From assembly GCF_010499265.1 (NCBI RefSeq), contig NZ_JAAGSC010000044.1:372521-436520 (forward strand): a stretch of 64,000 bases of DNA. Direction: 5' to 3'. Positions 28,273 through 35,886 of this stretch are shown piece after piece. The notes under the pieces were generated by a model, which worked only from the letters and a program-made list of their open reading frames with translations, made no database searches and was not told where the DNA came from. The stretch comes from Wenzhouxiangella limi (lineage in GTDB: Bacteria > Pseudomonadota > Gammaproteobacteria > Xanthomonadales > Wenzhouxiangellaceae). The position numbers were made by a program, and so were the translations under genes. Every line of letters starts with the position of its first letter. The first letter of the stretch is position 1.

Positions 28273-30156
28273 ATGCTGAAGATCGGAACTTCCGGGCTGC
28301 TGGCCACCCAGCGCGCTCTGGCGACCACCGCCAACAACATCACCAACGCCTCGACCGAAGGCTACAACCGCCAGCGGGTCAATTTCTCGACGCGCCCGCC
28401 GGAGTTTCTCGGCGGCAGCTTCCAGGGCACCGGCGTCCAGACCAGCAGCGTCAGCCGCATTTACGACAGCTTCCTGACCGGCGAAATCCGCTCGGGGCTG
28501 TCGGGCGAGGGCCGTCTTTCGACCTTCGCCAGCCTGGCCGGCCGCGTCGGCGACATCGTCGGCAGCGAGGCCAGCGGTCTGTCCGGCGGCCTGCAGTCGT
28601 TCGTTGCCAGTCTTGAAGGCCTGGCCAACGACCCCTCGTCCACACCGGTGCGCCAGGTGGCTATTTCCGAGGCCGAGTCGCTGGCGCGTCGCTTCACTAC
28701 GCTCGATTCACGGCTGGACTCGGTGGCGCGCGAAGTTGACGCCCGGGTCGCCGGGACCGTGGACGAAATCAACGGCCTGGCCCGCTCCATCGGCGAGCTC
28801 AACGAACGCATCGCCCGGGCCCAGGGCGCGTCGGGCGGGGCCGGCCCCAACGACCTGCTCGACCAGCGCGATCAGCTGATCAACGAGCTGTCGAGCAAGA
28901 TCGAGGTCAACACCATCGACCAGGGCGATGGCGTCATCAACGTCTTTGTCGGCAACGGCCAGAACCTGGTGCTCGGCGGCAACGTCAACACCCTGAGCAC
29001 GGGTGCCGGCGCGTTCGGGGCGCAGACCCAAGAGGTGTTCGTCGGCAATACGCCGGTGACCAACCAGCTCACCGGCGGTGAACTGGGCGGCCTGCTGGAC
29101 TTCAAACGCGAGATCCTCGAGCCGACGCAAAATGAACTGGGCCGCACGGCCGTCGCCCTGTCGCAGGAATTCAATCGTCTGCAGAACGAGGGGCTGGATC
29201 TGAATGGTGACCTCGGTGCCGACTTGTTTGCCGTTGGCGGGCCGGAGGTGCTGGGTTCAGGGAGTGAGTCGGTCGATGTATCGATAGGCGATCCGAACCA
29301 GCTGACCGGTAACGATTACCGTCTGAGTTTCGACGGTACGGATTTCACGTTGACCAACACTGCCACGGGTCAGAACGTCGGCCTCAGTGGTAGCGGGACT
29401 GCCGCTGATCCATTTTCGGCCGATGGGTTAGAGATTGTGGCCGATCCGGCTGACTTCTCCGACGGCGACCGCCTTCTGATCCAGCCCACGCGCACTGCCG
29501 CCGGCGAAATGCGCACCTTGTTCAGCGATCCGGCGCTGCTGGCGGCCGCGGCCCCGGTTCGGGAAAGTGCGAGTATCGACAACACCGGAAACGCCACGAT
29601 TTCCTACGTGGGTACCGCTAACCCAACGGATCCGCCGCTGCTTAACGACGTGACCATCACCTTTGATGACCCGCCTGACACCTTCAGCGTGGTCGACAAC
29701 AGCACCAACACCACCCTGGCGTCCGGCGAGCCCTACACCAGCGGTGAGCCCATTGAATTCAACGGCTGGACCGTCCAGATCGACGGCGAGCCCGATGCCG
29801 GCGATGTGTTCACGGTTGAAGCCAACACCAACGGCTCCGGCGACAACCGCAACGCCCTGCGCCTGTCCGGCATGTTCGACGACAACCTGCTCGACGACGG
29901 CAATACCACGCTGTTCGGCCAGGTTGATGCGCTGGTCTCGCGGGTGGGTAGCGCAACGGCTTCGGCCAATACCGCGCTCCAGGCCCAGGAAGGCCTGCTG
30001 GCCCAGTCGCAGGCCGCGCGCGAATCGGTCAGCGGCGTCAACCTGGAAGAAGAGGCCGCCAACCTGGTCCGCTTCCAGCAGGCCTACGAGGCCAACGCCC
30101 AGGTCATCCGGGTGGCCGACACGGTCTTCCAGACCCTGATCAACGCGGTGAGGTAA
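28273..30156 (+). CDS. flgK: Hook-filament junction protein FlgK (HAP1)
   Basis: 627 residues, longer than the E. coli protein because of an enlarged surface domain (about residues 310-540). Ends are conserved: GLLATQRALATTANNITNAST and EEEAANLVRFQQAYEANAQVI. A good RBS (AGGAGAGAG) precedes. Exported late with FlgN. Six bases before flgL. Confidence 0.96.
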   Translation: MLKIGTSGLLATQRALATTANNITNASTEGYNRQRVNFSTRPPEFLGGSFQGTGVQTSSVSRIYDSFLTGEIRSGLSGEGRLSTFASLAGRVGDIVGSEASGLSGGLQSFVASLEGLANDPSSTPVRQVAISEAESLARRFTTLDSRLDSVAREVDARVAGTVDEINGLARSIGELNERIARAQGASGGAGPNDLLDQRDQLINELSSKIEVNTIDQGDGVINVFVGNGQNLVLGGNVNTLSTGAGAFGAQTQEVFVGNTPVTNQLTGGELGGLLDFKREILEPTQNELGRTAVALSQEFNRLQNEGLDLNGDLGADLFAVGGPEVLGSGSESVDVSIGDPNQLTGNDYRLSFDGTDFTLTNTATGQNVGLSGSGTAADPFSADGLEIVADPADFSDGDRLLIQPTRTAAGEMRTLFSDPALLAAAAPVRESASIDNTGNATISYVGTANPTDPPLLNDVTITFDDPPDTFSVVDNSTNTTLASGEPYTSGEPIEFNGWTVQIDGEPDAGDVFTVEANTNGSGDNRNALRLSGMFDDNLLDDGNTTLFGQVDALVSRVGSATASANTALQAQEGLLAQSQAARESVSGVNLEEEAANLVRFQQAYEANAQVIRVADTVFQTLINAVR

Positions 30157-30161
30157 GCGAG

Positions 30162-31682
30162 ATGCGCATTTCCACAGCCCAGATTTACCAGCAGGGTCTC
30201 TCGGGGATTCTGCGCCAGCAGAGCAGCCTCAACCAGACCCAGCTGCAGCTGTCCACGGGACGCAAGATCAACAGCCCGTCCGATGATCCGGTCGGCGCCG
30301 CCCGGCTGCAGACCCTCGAGCGCGGCGTGCAGTCCCAGGAGGTCTACGACCGCAACGTCAGCCGTACCCGCCAGCGCCTGCAGGTCGAGGAATCGGCCAT
30401 CCAGTCCGCCGGCGAGCTCATCCAGCGCGTGCGCGAACTCACCGTCCAGGCCTCCAACGCGCCCTTGAGCGACGGCGACCGCGGCCAGATCGCGGTCGAG
30501 CTGCGCCAGCGCCTGGACCAGATGGTGGCCATCGCCAACACCCGCGACGGCGACGGCGAGTTCATCTTTGCCGGTGCCCAGGCCGGCACCCAGCCTTTCG
30601 TTCGCGAGGGCGGGGATATCGAGTACAAAGGCGACAGCATCCAGCGCGAACTCAGCATCGGCCCCGGCATCACCATGCGCGACGGCGATACCGGCGACAA
30701 GGTGTTCATGGGCATCCGCGACGGCAACGGTGTGGTCAGCGCCGGCCAGGCGGACGGCAATACCGGCACCGGGTTCGTGGCGGTGGAAAATGCGATTTCT
30801 GTCGCCGACTACCCCTCCGAGCGCTATACGGTCGACTTCATCAACGGCACTCAGTTCAATGTGCTCGACGGAAACGGCGCCCAAATCGGCCCGTCCCAGA
30901 GCTACGTTGACGGCGATACGATCAGCTTGCCACCCGGCCCCGGTGGCGCCGAAATCACGCTGACCGGGCCTGCAACGGACGATGACAGTTTCGCGGTCAC
31001 GCTCCGCACCGATAACAACGAAGTGGTTCAGGCCGGGCTCGGTCCGGATAACACCGGCAACATGGAATTCAGCGTCACCAGCGCGATCTCCCCGGCGAGC
31101 TACGATCGCGCCGACTACAGCATTGAGTTCGTGAATGAGGATTCGTTTGTCGTTCTTGATAATGAGGGTTTCCGATTATTGCCTACTACCGGAACGGATC
31201 CTCTCGACGATGGTGAGCGCGCCTTTGCATCCGGCGAAACAATTTCGTTCAACGGCGTCAACTTGACCCTGCGGGGCAACCCTGAAGTCGGTGACCAGTT
31301 CACCGTCGAGCCGGCCGCCAACCAGAGCGTGTTCGCCACCCTCGACGATCTGATCGTTGCGCTGGAAAGCGGCAGCGGCACCCCGGCCGAGGCGGCCGTG
31401 CAGCGCCAGGGTATCGACGACGCGCTGGCGCGCCTGGACCGCATCGAAACTCGTTTCCTGGAAGTGCGCTCCGACATCGGCGGGCGCCTGAACACCCTCG
31501 ACAGCGTCGAAGAAAGCATCGCCGAGCAGAGCCTGAGCCTCGAGACCCTGGTCTCGGAGGTCCGCGACCTGGACTACGCCGAAGCCATCACCCGCCTGCA
31601 GCAGGAGCTCGTCACCCTGCAGGCCGCCCAGCAGAGCTTCGTGCGCATCCAGGGCCTGAGCCTGTTCCAGTTCCTGCGCTAG
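30162..31682 (+). CDS. flgL: Hook-filament junction protein FlgL (HAP3)
   Basis: 506 residues, distinctly longer than the usual 300-400. MRISTAQIYQQGLSGILRQQSSLNQTQLQLSTGRKINSPSDDP (only partly needed) marks the family. The C terminus LDYAEAITRLQQELVTLQAAQQSF matches the flagellin-like coiled end. The extra length lies in the middle (about residues 200-400), where two similar segments ending FNVLDGNGAQIG and FVVLDNEGFRL suggest a duplicated surface domain. Confidence 0.95.
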   Translation: MRISTAQIYQQGLSGILRQQSSLNQTQLQLSTGRKINSPSDDPVGAARLQTLERGVQSQEVYDRNVSRTRQRLQVEESAIQSAGELIQRVRELTVQASNAPLSDGDRGQIAVELRQRLDQMVAIANTRDGDGEFIFAGAQAGTQPFVREGGDIEYKGDSIQRELSIGPGITMRDGDTGDKVFMGIRDGNGVVSAGQADGNTGTGFVAVENAISVADYPSERYTVDFINGTQFNVLDGNGAQIGPSQSYVDGDTISLPPGPGGAEITLTGPATDDDSFAVTLRTDNNEVVQAGLGPDNTGNMEFSVTSAISPASYDRADYSIEFVNEDSFVVLDNEGFRLLPTTGTDPLDDGERAFASGETISFNGVNLTLRGNPEVGDQFTVEPAANQSVFATLDDLIVALESGSGTPAEAAVQRQGIDDALARLDRIETRFLEVRSDIGGRLNTLDSVEESIAEQSLSLETLVSEVRDLDYAEAITRLQQELVTLQAAQQSFVRIQGLSLFQFLR

Positions 31683-31717
31683 ATCGACCGCCTCTCCGGG
31701 TCCTTTAGCGCATCCTA

Positions 31718-31747
31718 CCGCCGCCCGGCACCCGGTCCGGGCGGCGG
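31718..31747 (+). terminator. Strong hairpin after flgL
   Basis: CCGCCGCCCGG (31718-31728) pairs with CCGGGCGGCGG (31737-31747). There is no proper T run, so it may be an mRNA-stabilising hairpin rather than an intrinsic terminator. Confidence 0.4.
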
Positions 31748-31795
31748 CCCTATCGCATTTGCGGAACCCTGTCAACACCCTCCGGCCAGATTGTG

Positions 31796-31801
31796 TACAA
31801 T
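31796..31801 (+). promoter_or_regulatory. Possible -10 box of the first flaG gene
   Basis: TACAAT, 30 bases before the flaG start. The -35 region (TCAACA near 31772) is weak and its spacing of about 18 is only fair. Confidence 0.3.
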
Positions 31802-31831
31802 TAAGTCACGAAACCCGTCGCGGAGGTCATC

Positions 31832-32275
31832 ATGGACAACGGAATTGCAGGCGCTGCCGCCATGCCCCGGCCCATGCCTCTACCCACTCGTCCTGCCGTG
31901 GCGGATTCGCTTTCGCAAGACCGCGACCGGCCCCAGAACAACGCGACCCGTCCGGATCCGGAAAACCCCTCGACCACGCCGGCCCAGCCCGACCCGGTAC
32001 CGGAACCCGTATCCACCCAGGCGCCCTCCGGCGAGACCCGCAATCCCTTCGTCGACCAGCTGCAGGGGATGGCCGAGCAGATGACCGAGCGCGTCCAGTC
32101 CCAGGGCCGCTCGCTGGAGTTCGTGGTCAACGGTCAGGAAGGCGAAGACGTCGTCGTGCTGATCCGCTCGTCCGACACCGGCGAAGTCGTCCGCACCATT
32201 CCGCCCGAGGAACTCGCCAACCTCTCCCAGCAGGTCCGCAACGGCGGCCTGAACACGGTCGACGCCCGGGTCTGA
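31832..32275 (+). CDS. FlaG-family protein, copy 1
   Basis: 147 residues. The Pro-rich disordered N-terminal half is followed by the FlaG core SLEFVVNGQEGEDVVVLIRSSDTGEVVRTIPPEEL (shown partly). FlaG affects filament length and swims with fliD/fliS genes in other species. A second homologue lies at 38734-39129, after fliC. This copy is separated from fliC by the 4-kb toxin-antitoxin block, so the block may have split a duplicated region. Confidence 0.85.
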   Translation: MDNGIAGAAAMPRPMPLPTRPAVADSLSQDRDRPQNNATRPDPENPSTTPAQPDPVPEPVSTQAPSGETRNPFVDQLQGMAEQMTERVQSQGRSLEFVVNGQEGEDVVVLIRSSDTGEVVRTIPPEELANLSQQVRNGGLNTVDARV

Positions 32276-32367
32276 TACTCGAGGCTTGAGCCTGCCTGTC
32301 GAGGAAGGCTGCAAGGCAGGCAGACAGCCTGTCATCGCGGCTCAACGTATCCTCTGGTCGCGGCTCT

Positions 32368-32476
32368 ACTCATCCTGTCGTCCCGGCCCCACTCATCCTG
32401 TCGTCCCGGCTCCACTCATCCGGTCGTCCCGGCCCCACTCATCCGGTCGTCCCGGCCGAAGAGCCGGGACCTCCAG
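32368..32476. repeat. 23-bp tandem repeat (four units) ending in a REP-like hairpin
   Basis: Units of 23 bp start at 32368, 32391, 32414 and 32437, each around ACTCATCC(T/G)GTCGTCCCGG. The last unit runs into the REP-like element CCCGGC-CGAAGA-GCCGGG (32446-32476), also found twice near 41.1-41.3 kb. Confidence 0.9.
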
Positions 32477-32530
32477 CGCGCAACTGTCACAACGCGGTGG
32501 CGGTCGATGACGGATGATGCCGGCTCGAGG

Positions 32531-32628
32531 CCGGCATGACAGAGTGTTGGGGCCGGAATGACGAAGTGTTTGGATCGGCATAACAGAGCGTTGGGGCCGG
32601 AATGACAGAGCATTCGGCCCGGCATGCC
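32531..32628. repeat. 22-bp tandem repeat, four units and a partial fifth
   Basis: Units start at 32531, 32553, 32575, 32597 and 32619, around CCGG(A/C)ATGACAGAGTGTTGG. The 32276-32677 stretch holds only this block, the 23-bp block and the first short copy of the antitoxin-tail repeat; no gene is supported. Confidence 0.88.
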
Positions 32629-32636
32629 AGCCCCAT

Positions 32637-32656
32637 CTACCGCTCCCCCAACGTCA
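32637..32656 (-). repeat. Antitoxin-tail repeat, short copy 0
   Basis: CTACCGCTCCCCCAACGTC is identical to the first bases of the 78-bp repeat copy at 33385. It lies 22 bases before the first toxin-antitoxin gene of block 1. Confidence 0.7.
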
Positions 32657-32677
32657 ACACCTAAGAGCGCCGATGCC

Positions 32678-32917
32678 ATGACAACCGTACGCTGGAATAT
32701 CGCCGTGTCCGCCGAAACCGATCGCGCCCTTCGTATGTTGTTGGCGCGCCAGGGCGGGCGCAAAGGTGACCTTTCGCGATTTATCGAAGACGCCGTCCGC
32801 GAACGGCTCTTTGAGCAAACCGCCAGCATGATCAAGGATGCCAACGCCAACTACACGCCTGAACAGATCGACAGCGCCGTTGAGGAGGTGCTCGACTGGG
32901 CTCGGCGTGGCGAATGA
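32678..32917 (+). CDS. Ribbon-helix-helix antitoxin-like protein (XACb0070-like)
   Basis: 79 residues from ATG 32678 (MTTVRWNIAVSAETDRALRML). The start RWNIAVS followed by RGGRKGDLSRFIEDAVRERL-type helices fits DNA-binding RHH proteins of plasmid and TA loci. Its normal partner, a PIN-type toxin, should start at the ATGA overlap (32914). What follows instead is a short open stretch MTTYIPAEFDCSLALQ that quickly runs into a HicB gene. The partner toxin seems to be deleted, which leaves an orphan antitoxin. Confidence 0.7.
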   Translation: MTTVRWNIAVSAETDRALRMLLARQGGRKGDLSRFIEDAVRERLFEQTASMIKDANANYTPEQIDSAVEEVLDWARRGE

Positions 32918-32979
32918 CGACCTATATCCCAGCCGAATTCGATTGTTCACTGGCCTTGCAAGTCCGTACAATCTGCAGA

Positions 32980-33210
32980 ATGGAACGAATGATCAACCTG
33001 CACATTGAAAAATTGCCCGAAGGGTTCTACCTGGCCACCAGTGATGACTTGCCGGGTCTTGTGGCCCAGGGCCGTACCATTCAGGAAACCCTTGAGATCG
33101 CCCGCGATGTAGGCAAGAAGTTGCTGGAAGCCCGCGAGGAGCGGGCTGGTGCGCCGATTTTGCCAGTCATAGCGGACAAATTTGATTACCCACTGGTCAT
33201 TAGCGGCTGA
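32980..33210 (+). CDS. HicB-like (DUF1902) antitoxin
   Basis: 76 residues from ATG 32980 (or ATG 32989). INLHIEKLPEGFYLATSDDLPGLVAQGRTIQETLEIA (cited in part) is the partial RNase-H-like HicB fold. The frame is open back to 32914, where it overlaps the RHH gene, but the extra 22 residues are not HicB-like. A TACAAT box at 32968-32973 could serve as its own -10. The toxin gene hicA that should follow survives only as its last 30 codons. Confidence 0.75.
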   Translation: MERMINLHIEKLPEGFYLATSDDLPGLVAQGRTIQETLEIARDVGKKLLEAREERAGAPILPVIADKFDYPLVISG

Positions 33211-33219
33211 ACAACAATT

Positions 33220-33309
33220 CCAAATCACCCTGGTGACTTGCCCGAAGGAACGCTACGCGCGATCCTCAAGCAAGCCGGGGTGACTCCGGAGGCATTTTTG
33301 CAGGCCTGA
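33220..33309 (+). pseudogene. hicA toxin remnant, last 30 codons only
   Basis: PNHPGDLPEGTLRAILKQAG and the following VTPEAFLQA-stop are the typical C terminus of HicA mRNA interferases. The catalytic His and the N-terminal dsRNA-binding-like fold are missing. The fragment lies in the same frame as hicB, 9 bases after its stop. Loss of the toxin leaves hicB as an orphan. The following 33310-33384 holds nothing recognisable. Confidence 0.7.
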
Positions 33310-33384
33310 ACTTGATGAGCAGGCCCCTCCGCTGGCCAGAAGCCTTGCGGCAGAGAGCGCCCGCGTGTCTGGCCGACGGCCATG

Positions 33385-33462
33385 CTACCGCTCCCCCAAC
33401 GTCCCATGCACGTATTTGTGCAGAACGCTGGCCATGAGCGTCTGGCAGGGGATGCCCTCGCG
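33385..33462 (-). repeat. Antitoxin-tail repeat, copy 1
   Basis: Minus-strand reading EGIPCQTLMASVLHKYVHGT, then LGER-stop: the C terminus of a CopG-like antitoxin of the type intact at 41715-41990. About 95% identical at DNA level to copy 2. Codons upstream of it do not continue an antitoxin. The remaining 33463-33599 holds only the likely promoter zone of the next pair. Confidence 0.85.
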
Positions 33463-33599
33463 CAGAGGGCGCGTTTGCAGGAGTTCCTTAGTCTGGGCTA
33501 CAGACGGGACCATTTACAGGCTTGTCCTGCGCGGTGGCGCATGAAATATTCAGGCTGACGGGCTAAACTCTAGAGTTACTGCACCTGAGGCTCCCTGAG

Positions 33600-33824
33600 A
33601 TGAATCTCGAGAACAAAATCACGATTGATCCGCAAATCCGTTCCGGCAAGCCCTGCATCAAGGGCACGCGTATCACCGTTTATGACGTGCTCGAATATCT
33701 GGCCGGTGGAAACAGCGAGGCGGAGCTTCTAGAGGATTTCCCCGACCTCTCGCATGAAGACGTTCTGGCCGTTCTGGCCTTTGCCGCCGCCCGCGAGCGC
33801 AGGTTGGCCGCCTCTGCTGCGTGA
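33600..33824 (+). CDS. DUF433 (VapB45-like) antitoxin
   Basis: 74 residues. ITIDPQIRSGKPCIKGTRIT and the helix-turn-helix that follows (SEAELLEDFPDLSHEDVLAVL) define DUF433. It overlaps the PIN-like toxin gene by GTGA, the usual order. The predicted role is to neutralise the toxin and to repress the operon. Confidence 0.88.
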   Translation: MNLENKITIDPQIRSGKPCIKGTRITVYDVLEYLAGGNSEAELLEDFPDLSHEDVLAVLAFAAARERRLAASAA

Positions 33825-34159
33825 GATTTCTGTTTGACGAAAATCTGAGTCACCGGCTGGTTCATTTGCTGGCCGATGTTGTCCCCGGCAGCCAGCATCC
33901 CCGAGGGGTGGATCTGCTGGGCGCTACAGACGATAATATCTGGCGATATGCAGCCGGCACGGGCTTGGTCATCGTGTCGAAAGATGATGACTTCCGCCAG
34001 CGAGCGCTGCTTTACGGCCCTCCGCCAAAGGTTGTGTGGTTGGCTGTCGGTAACGCTGGCACTCGTGCGATTGCCCAGCATATTCGCCAAAATCTACTTG
34101 CCATTTCCGGCTTCGTTCAAGATCCAGAAGCTGCCGTCCTGATCTTGCCGCGCCGGTAG
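33821..34159 (+). CDS. DUF5615 PIN-like toxin
   Basis: 112 residues from GTG 33821. MRFLFDENLSHRLV carries the first acidic residues of the PIN-like active site, and VSKDDDFRQRALL the second cluster. It is a predicted RNase, partner of the DUF433 antitoxin. Both genes look intact. Confidence 0.87.
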   Translation: MRFLFDENLSHRLVHLLADVVPGSQHPRGVDLLGATDDNIWRYAAGTGLVIVSKDDDFRQRALLYGPPPKVVWLAVGNAGTRAIAQHIRQNLLAISGFVQDPEAAVLILPRR

Positions 34160-34165
34160 GCACGC

Positions 34166-34342
34166 CTACCGCTCCGCCAACGTCCCATGCACGTATTTGT
34201 GCAGCACGCTGGCCATGAGCGTCTGGTAGGGGATGCCCTCGCGGTAGCGGTCGAGCAGTTCGGCATCCGCCACGGACTGCCATTCGCCCTGCTCCCAAGA
34301 GTGCAGCAGCTCGCGTTCTTCTGTGGAGAGTTCATCTTTCAT
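34166..34342 (-). CDS. Internally deleted CopG-like antitoxin, 58 residues
   Basis: Open frame from ATG 34342. MKDELSTEERELLHSWEQGE is an antitoxin N terminus and REGIPYQTLMASVLHKYVHG the shared C terminus (antitoxin-tail repeat copy 2, 34166-34243). The ribbon-helix-helix strand expected between them (compare IRLPSKDLRALQKKAL in the intact gene at 41715) is missing, so DNA binding should be lost. No stop or shift interrupts the fusion, so a product is possible. No toxin partner adjoins. Confidence 0.6.
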   Translation of the reverse strand: MKDELSTEERELLHSWEQGEWQSVADAELLDRYREGIPYQTLMASVLHKYVHGTLAER

Positions 34343-34366
34343 CGTTGCTTTCCAGATACTGGCGCA

Positions 34367-34597
34367 TCACGTCCATCCGCGCGCATCCTCAAAAGCATCG
34401 CCGTCGTAAATGCCACTGTCGAGCCCGTCCTGTACGGCCTGTCTGAGGCCTAACGCGCTGGTGTGACGCTCTTGATCGCGTCGGACCAGGTCGCGGATGT
34501 ACTCGCTGTCGTTGGTAAAGCGGCCAGCGCTGATTTGGGCTTTGACCCACTGGTCTTGCTGTTTGGTCAGCGTGACGGTCTTGCGAATGGCGGTCAT
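34367..34597 (-). CDS. ParD-family antitoxin, toxin partner missing
   Basis: 76 residues from ATG 34597 (MTAIRKTVTLTKQQDQWVKAQ). The N-terminal RHH domain and the ERHTSALGLRQAVQDGLDSG C-terminal toxin-binding part are typical of ParD. A parE gene should follow on the minus strand, but the next sequence is a 12-codon ATG stub and then the deleted antitoxin at 34342. An ATGCATGCAT palindrome in the upstream AT-rich stretch may be its operator. Confidence 0.85.
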   Translation of the reverse strand: MTAIRKTVTLTKQQDQWVKAQISAGRFTNDSEYIRDLVRRDQERHTSALGLRQAVQDGLDSGIYDGDAFEDARGWT

Positions 34598-34727
34598 AGC
34601 GTGCCTCATGCGCGAATAATCATACGATGCATGCATATTAGCGCATTTTCTAGCGAGCGGCAGTGTCGGTTTACCTCCCGGCCGCAGAGCCGGGACCGCA
34701 GACCCGGCGCCCGGACCAAAAGTCGGC

Positions 34728-34804
34728 TTACCGCTCCGTCAACGTCCCATGCACATACTTGTGCAGAACGCTGGCCATGAGCGTCTGGTAGGGGATGCCT
34801 CGCT
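34728..34804 (-). repeat. Antitoxin-tail repeat, copy 3
   Basis: Minus-strand reading RGIPYQTLMASVLHKYVHGT, then LTER-stop, with two or three base changes from copy 2. A degenerate REP-like hairpin (CCCGGC...GCCGGG) lies just before it at 34677-34696. Confidence 0.85.
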
Positions 34805-34856
34805 GCAGTTCGGCAAGTCTTGTGCAGCGTTCGGAGGATCAACACTTGCCCGAATG

Positions 34857-34897
34857 TTGTAAAATATTGCAGAAATTCAGATATACGGATATTCTGC
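34857..34897 (+). promoter_or_regulatory. Promoter and operator of the AbrB-PIN pair
   Basis: TTGTAA (34857-34862), 17 bases, GATATA (34880-34885). A dyad with GCAGAA (34869-34874) and TTCTGC (34892-34897) arms covers the -10 box and ends at the start codon, a likely site for self-repression by the antitoxin. Confidence 0.5.
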
Positions 34898-35155
34898 ATG
34901 CCCAAAGAAACCTTGACGATCTCCTCGCGCGGCCAGATCACGCTGCCGGCTTCCCTGCGCAAGCGTCTGGGCCTGGAAGCGAACGCCGTGCTGACCGCTG
35001 AAGTGGTCGATGGTCGCGTCGTGCTGACGCCTGCTGTCGTTCTCGAACTGGAGGCCTACGATGACAAACAGATCAAAGCCTGGGAGCGGGCCGATGAGTT
35101 TTCCCCTGGCGAACTAGCCACGCTGGAAGCCAAATTGAACCGCGATCCGATCTGA
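34898..35155 (+). CDS. AbrB/SpoVT-type antitoxin
   Basis: 85 residues from ATG 34898. TLTISSRGQITLPASLRKRL is the swapped-hairpin AbrB motif. The C-terminal part (EAYDDKQIKAWERADEF) would wrap the toxin. Six bases before the PIN toxin gene. Confidence 0.88.
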   Translation: MPKETLTISSRGQITLPASLRKRLGLEANAVLTAEVVDGRVVLTPAVVLELEAYDDKQIKAWERADEFSPGELATLEAKLNRDPI

Positions 35156-35161
35156 ACCACA

Positions 35162-35566
35162 GTGGATTTGCGACTATTTCTGGATGCCAACGTCCTGTTC
35201 ACTGCGGCGCATCGGCCGCAGGGCAAGGCCGCTTTCCTGTTTCACTATCCCCAGCGCTGGACACTGCTGTCCAGCGAATACGCGCTGGAGGAGTGCCGGC
35301 GCAATCTGGCAGTGAAATTCCCCGATGCTGTGGGCCCGATGCGAAAACTTGCCCTGCAACTGGACCGCGCGCCGCAGGTTTTTGGTGTGTCTCCACTGGC
35401 AGGCCTGGCTGGAAAAGACCAGCCGATCTTCCAGGCGGCGGTGGCGGGGCGCTGCACCCATTTGCTGACCGGAGACCTGCGGGATTTCGGACCTTTCATG
35501 AACCAGCCGGAGCAAACCCGCGGCCTCATCATTCAAACCGTCGCCGATTTTCTGGCCGATTGCTGA
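35162..35566 (+). CDS. PIN-domain toxin
   Basis: 134 residues from GTG 35162. Acidic PIN residues are seen in LFLDANVLFTAAH, in EYALEECRRNL and in HLLTGDLRDFGP. A predicted Mg-dependent RNase, partner of the AbrB-type antitoxin. Intact. Confidence 0.85.
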   Translation: MDLRLFLDANVLFTAAHRPQGKAAFLFHYPQRWTLLSSEYALEECRRNLAVKFPDAVGPMRKLALQLDRAPQVFGVSPLAGLAGKDQPIFQAAVAGRCTHLLTGDLRDFGPFMNQPEQTRGLIIQTVADFLADC

Positions 35567-35614
35567 AAGCGCACGCCCCATGCGTCCCAGGCCTCGCATT
35601 TGTGCACGAATGCT

Positions 35615-35700
35615 CTGTGCTGCCATTGTCGAGCACTTCAAGGCCCTGGCCGGTGAGCGGGGCTACCAGATCCTGATCAACGACAATCTAAGTCTGCCGC
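35615..35700 (+). pseudogene. BrnA/CopG antitoxin C-terminal relic, plus strand
   Basis: AIVEHFKALAGERGYQILIN followed by DNLSL resembles the helix-turn part of BrnA-type antitoxins (EYFKA...GYQTLIN...). It has no N-terminal half and no toxin. Confidence 0.45.
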
Positions 35701-35772
35701 TCCCCCAAGATCTCAAGCGCATATTTGTGCAGGCTGCTGGCCATGAGCGTCCGGGAGGGAATGCCCTCGCGC
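35694..35772 (-). repeat. Antitoxin-tail repeat, copy 4 (divergent)
   Basis: Minus-strand reading REGIPSRTLMASSLHKYALE, then ILGERQT-stop at 35688. Less conserved than copies 1-3. Confidence 0.75.
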
Positions 35773-35817
35773 ACCGTATTCCGGGCGGCAAGTCAGCAGC
35801 GATTGTTCTACAAATCC

Positions 35818-35870
35818 GCTTCCGGCAGCATCCGAACATAGCGTGCGTAGGGCACTCCCTTCGCCCGGAC
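35818..35870 (-). pseudogene. Another antitoxin tail relic
   Basis: Minus-strand reading VRAKGVPYARYVRMLPEADL-stop, preceded in frame by a stop. KGVPY-x-R-Y-x-R is the C-terminal helix motif of a second CopG antitoxin type. Only about 17 codons remain. Confidence 0.45.
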
Positions 35871-35886
35871 CTAGCGGCCTTGTTTG

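Noticed and set aside
33225..33407. 60-codon minus-strand frame over the hicA relic
   Set aside because: No similarity; the plus strand has the recognisable HicA tail.
34117..34335. 72-codon minus-strand frame MNSPQKNASC...
   Set aside because: Wrong frame of the 58-codon antitoxin fusion at 34166-34342, whose translation matches a known tail.
32637..35772. Integron with attC sites
   Set aside because: The repeats encode an antitoxin C terminus and lack the paired core sites of attC; no integrase or attI is in the window.
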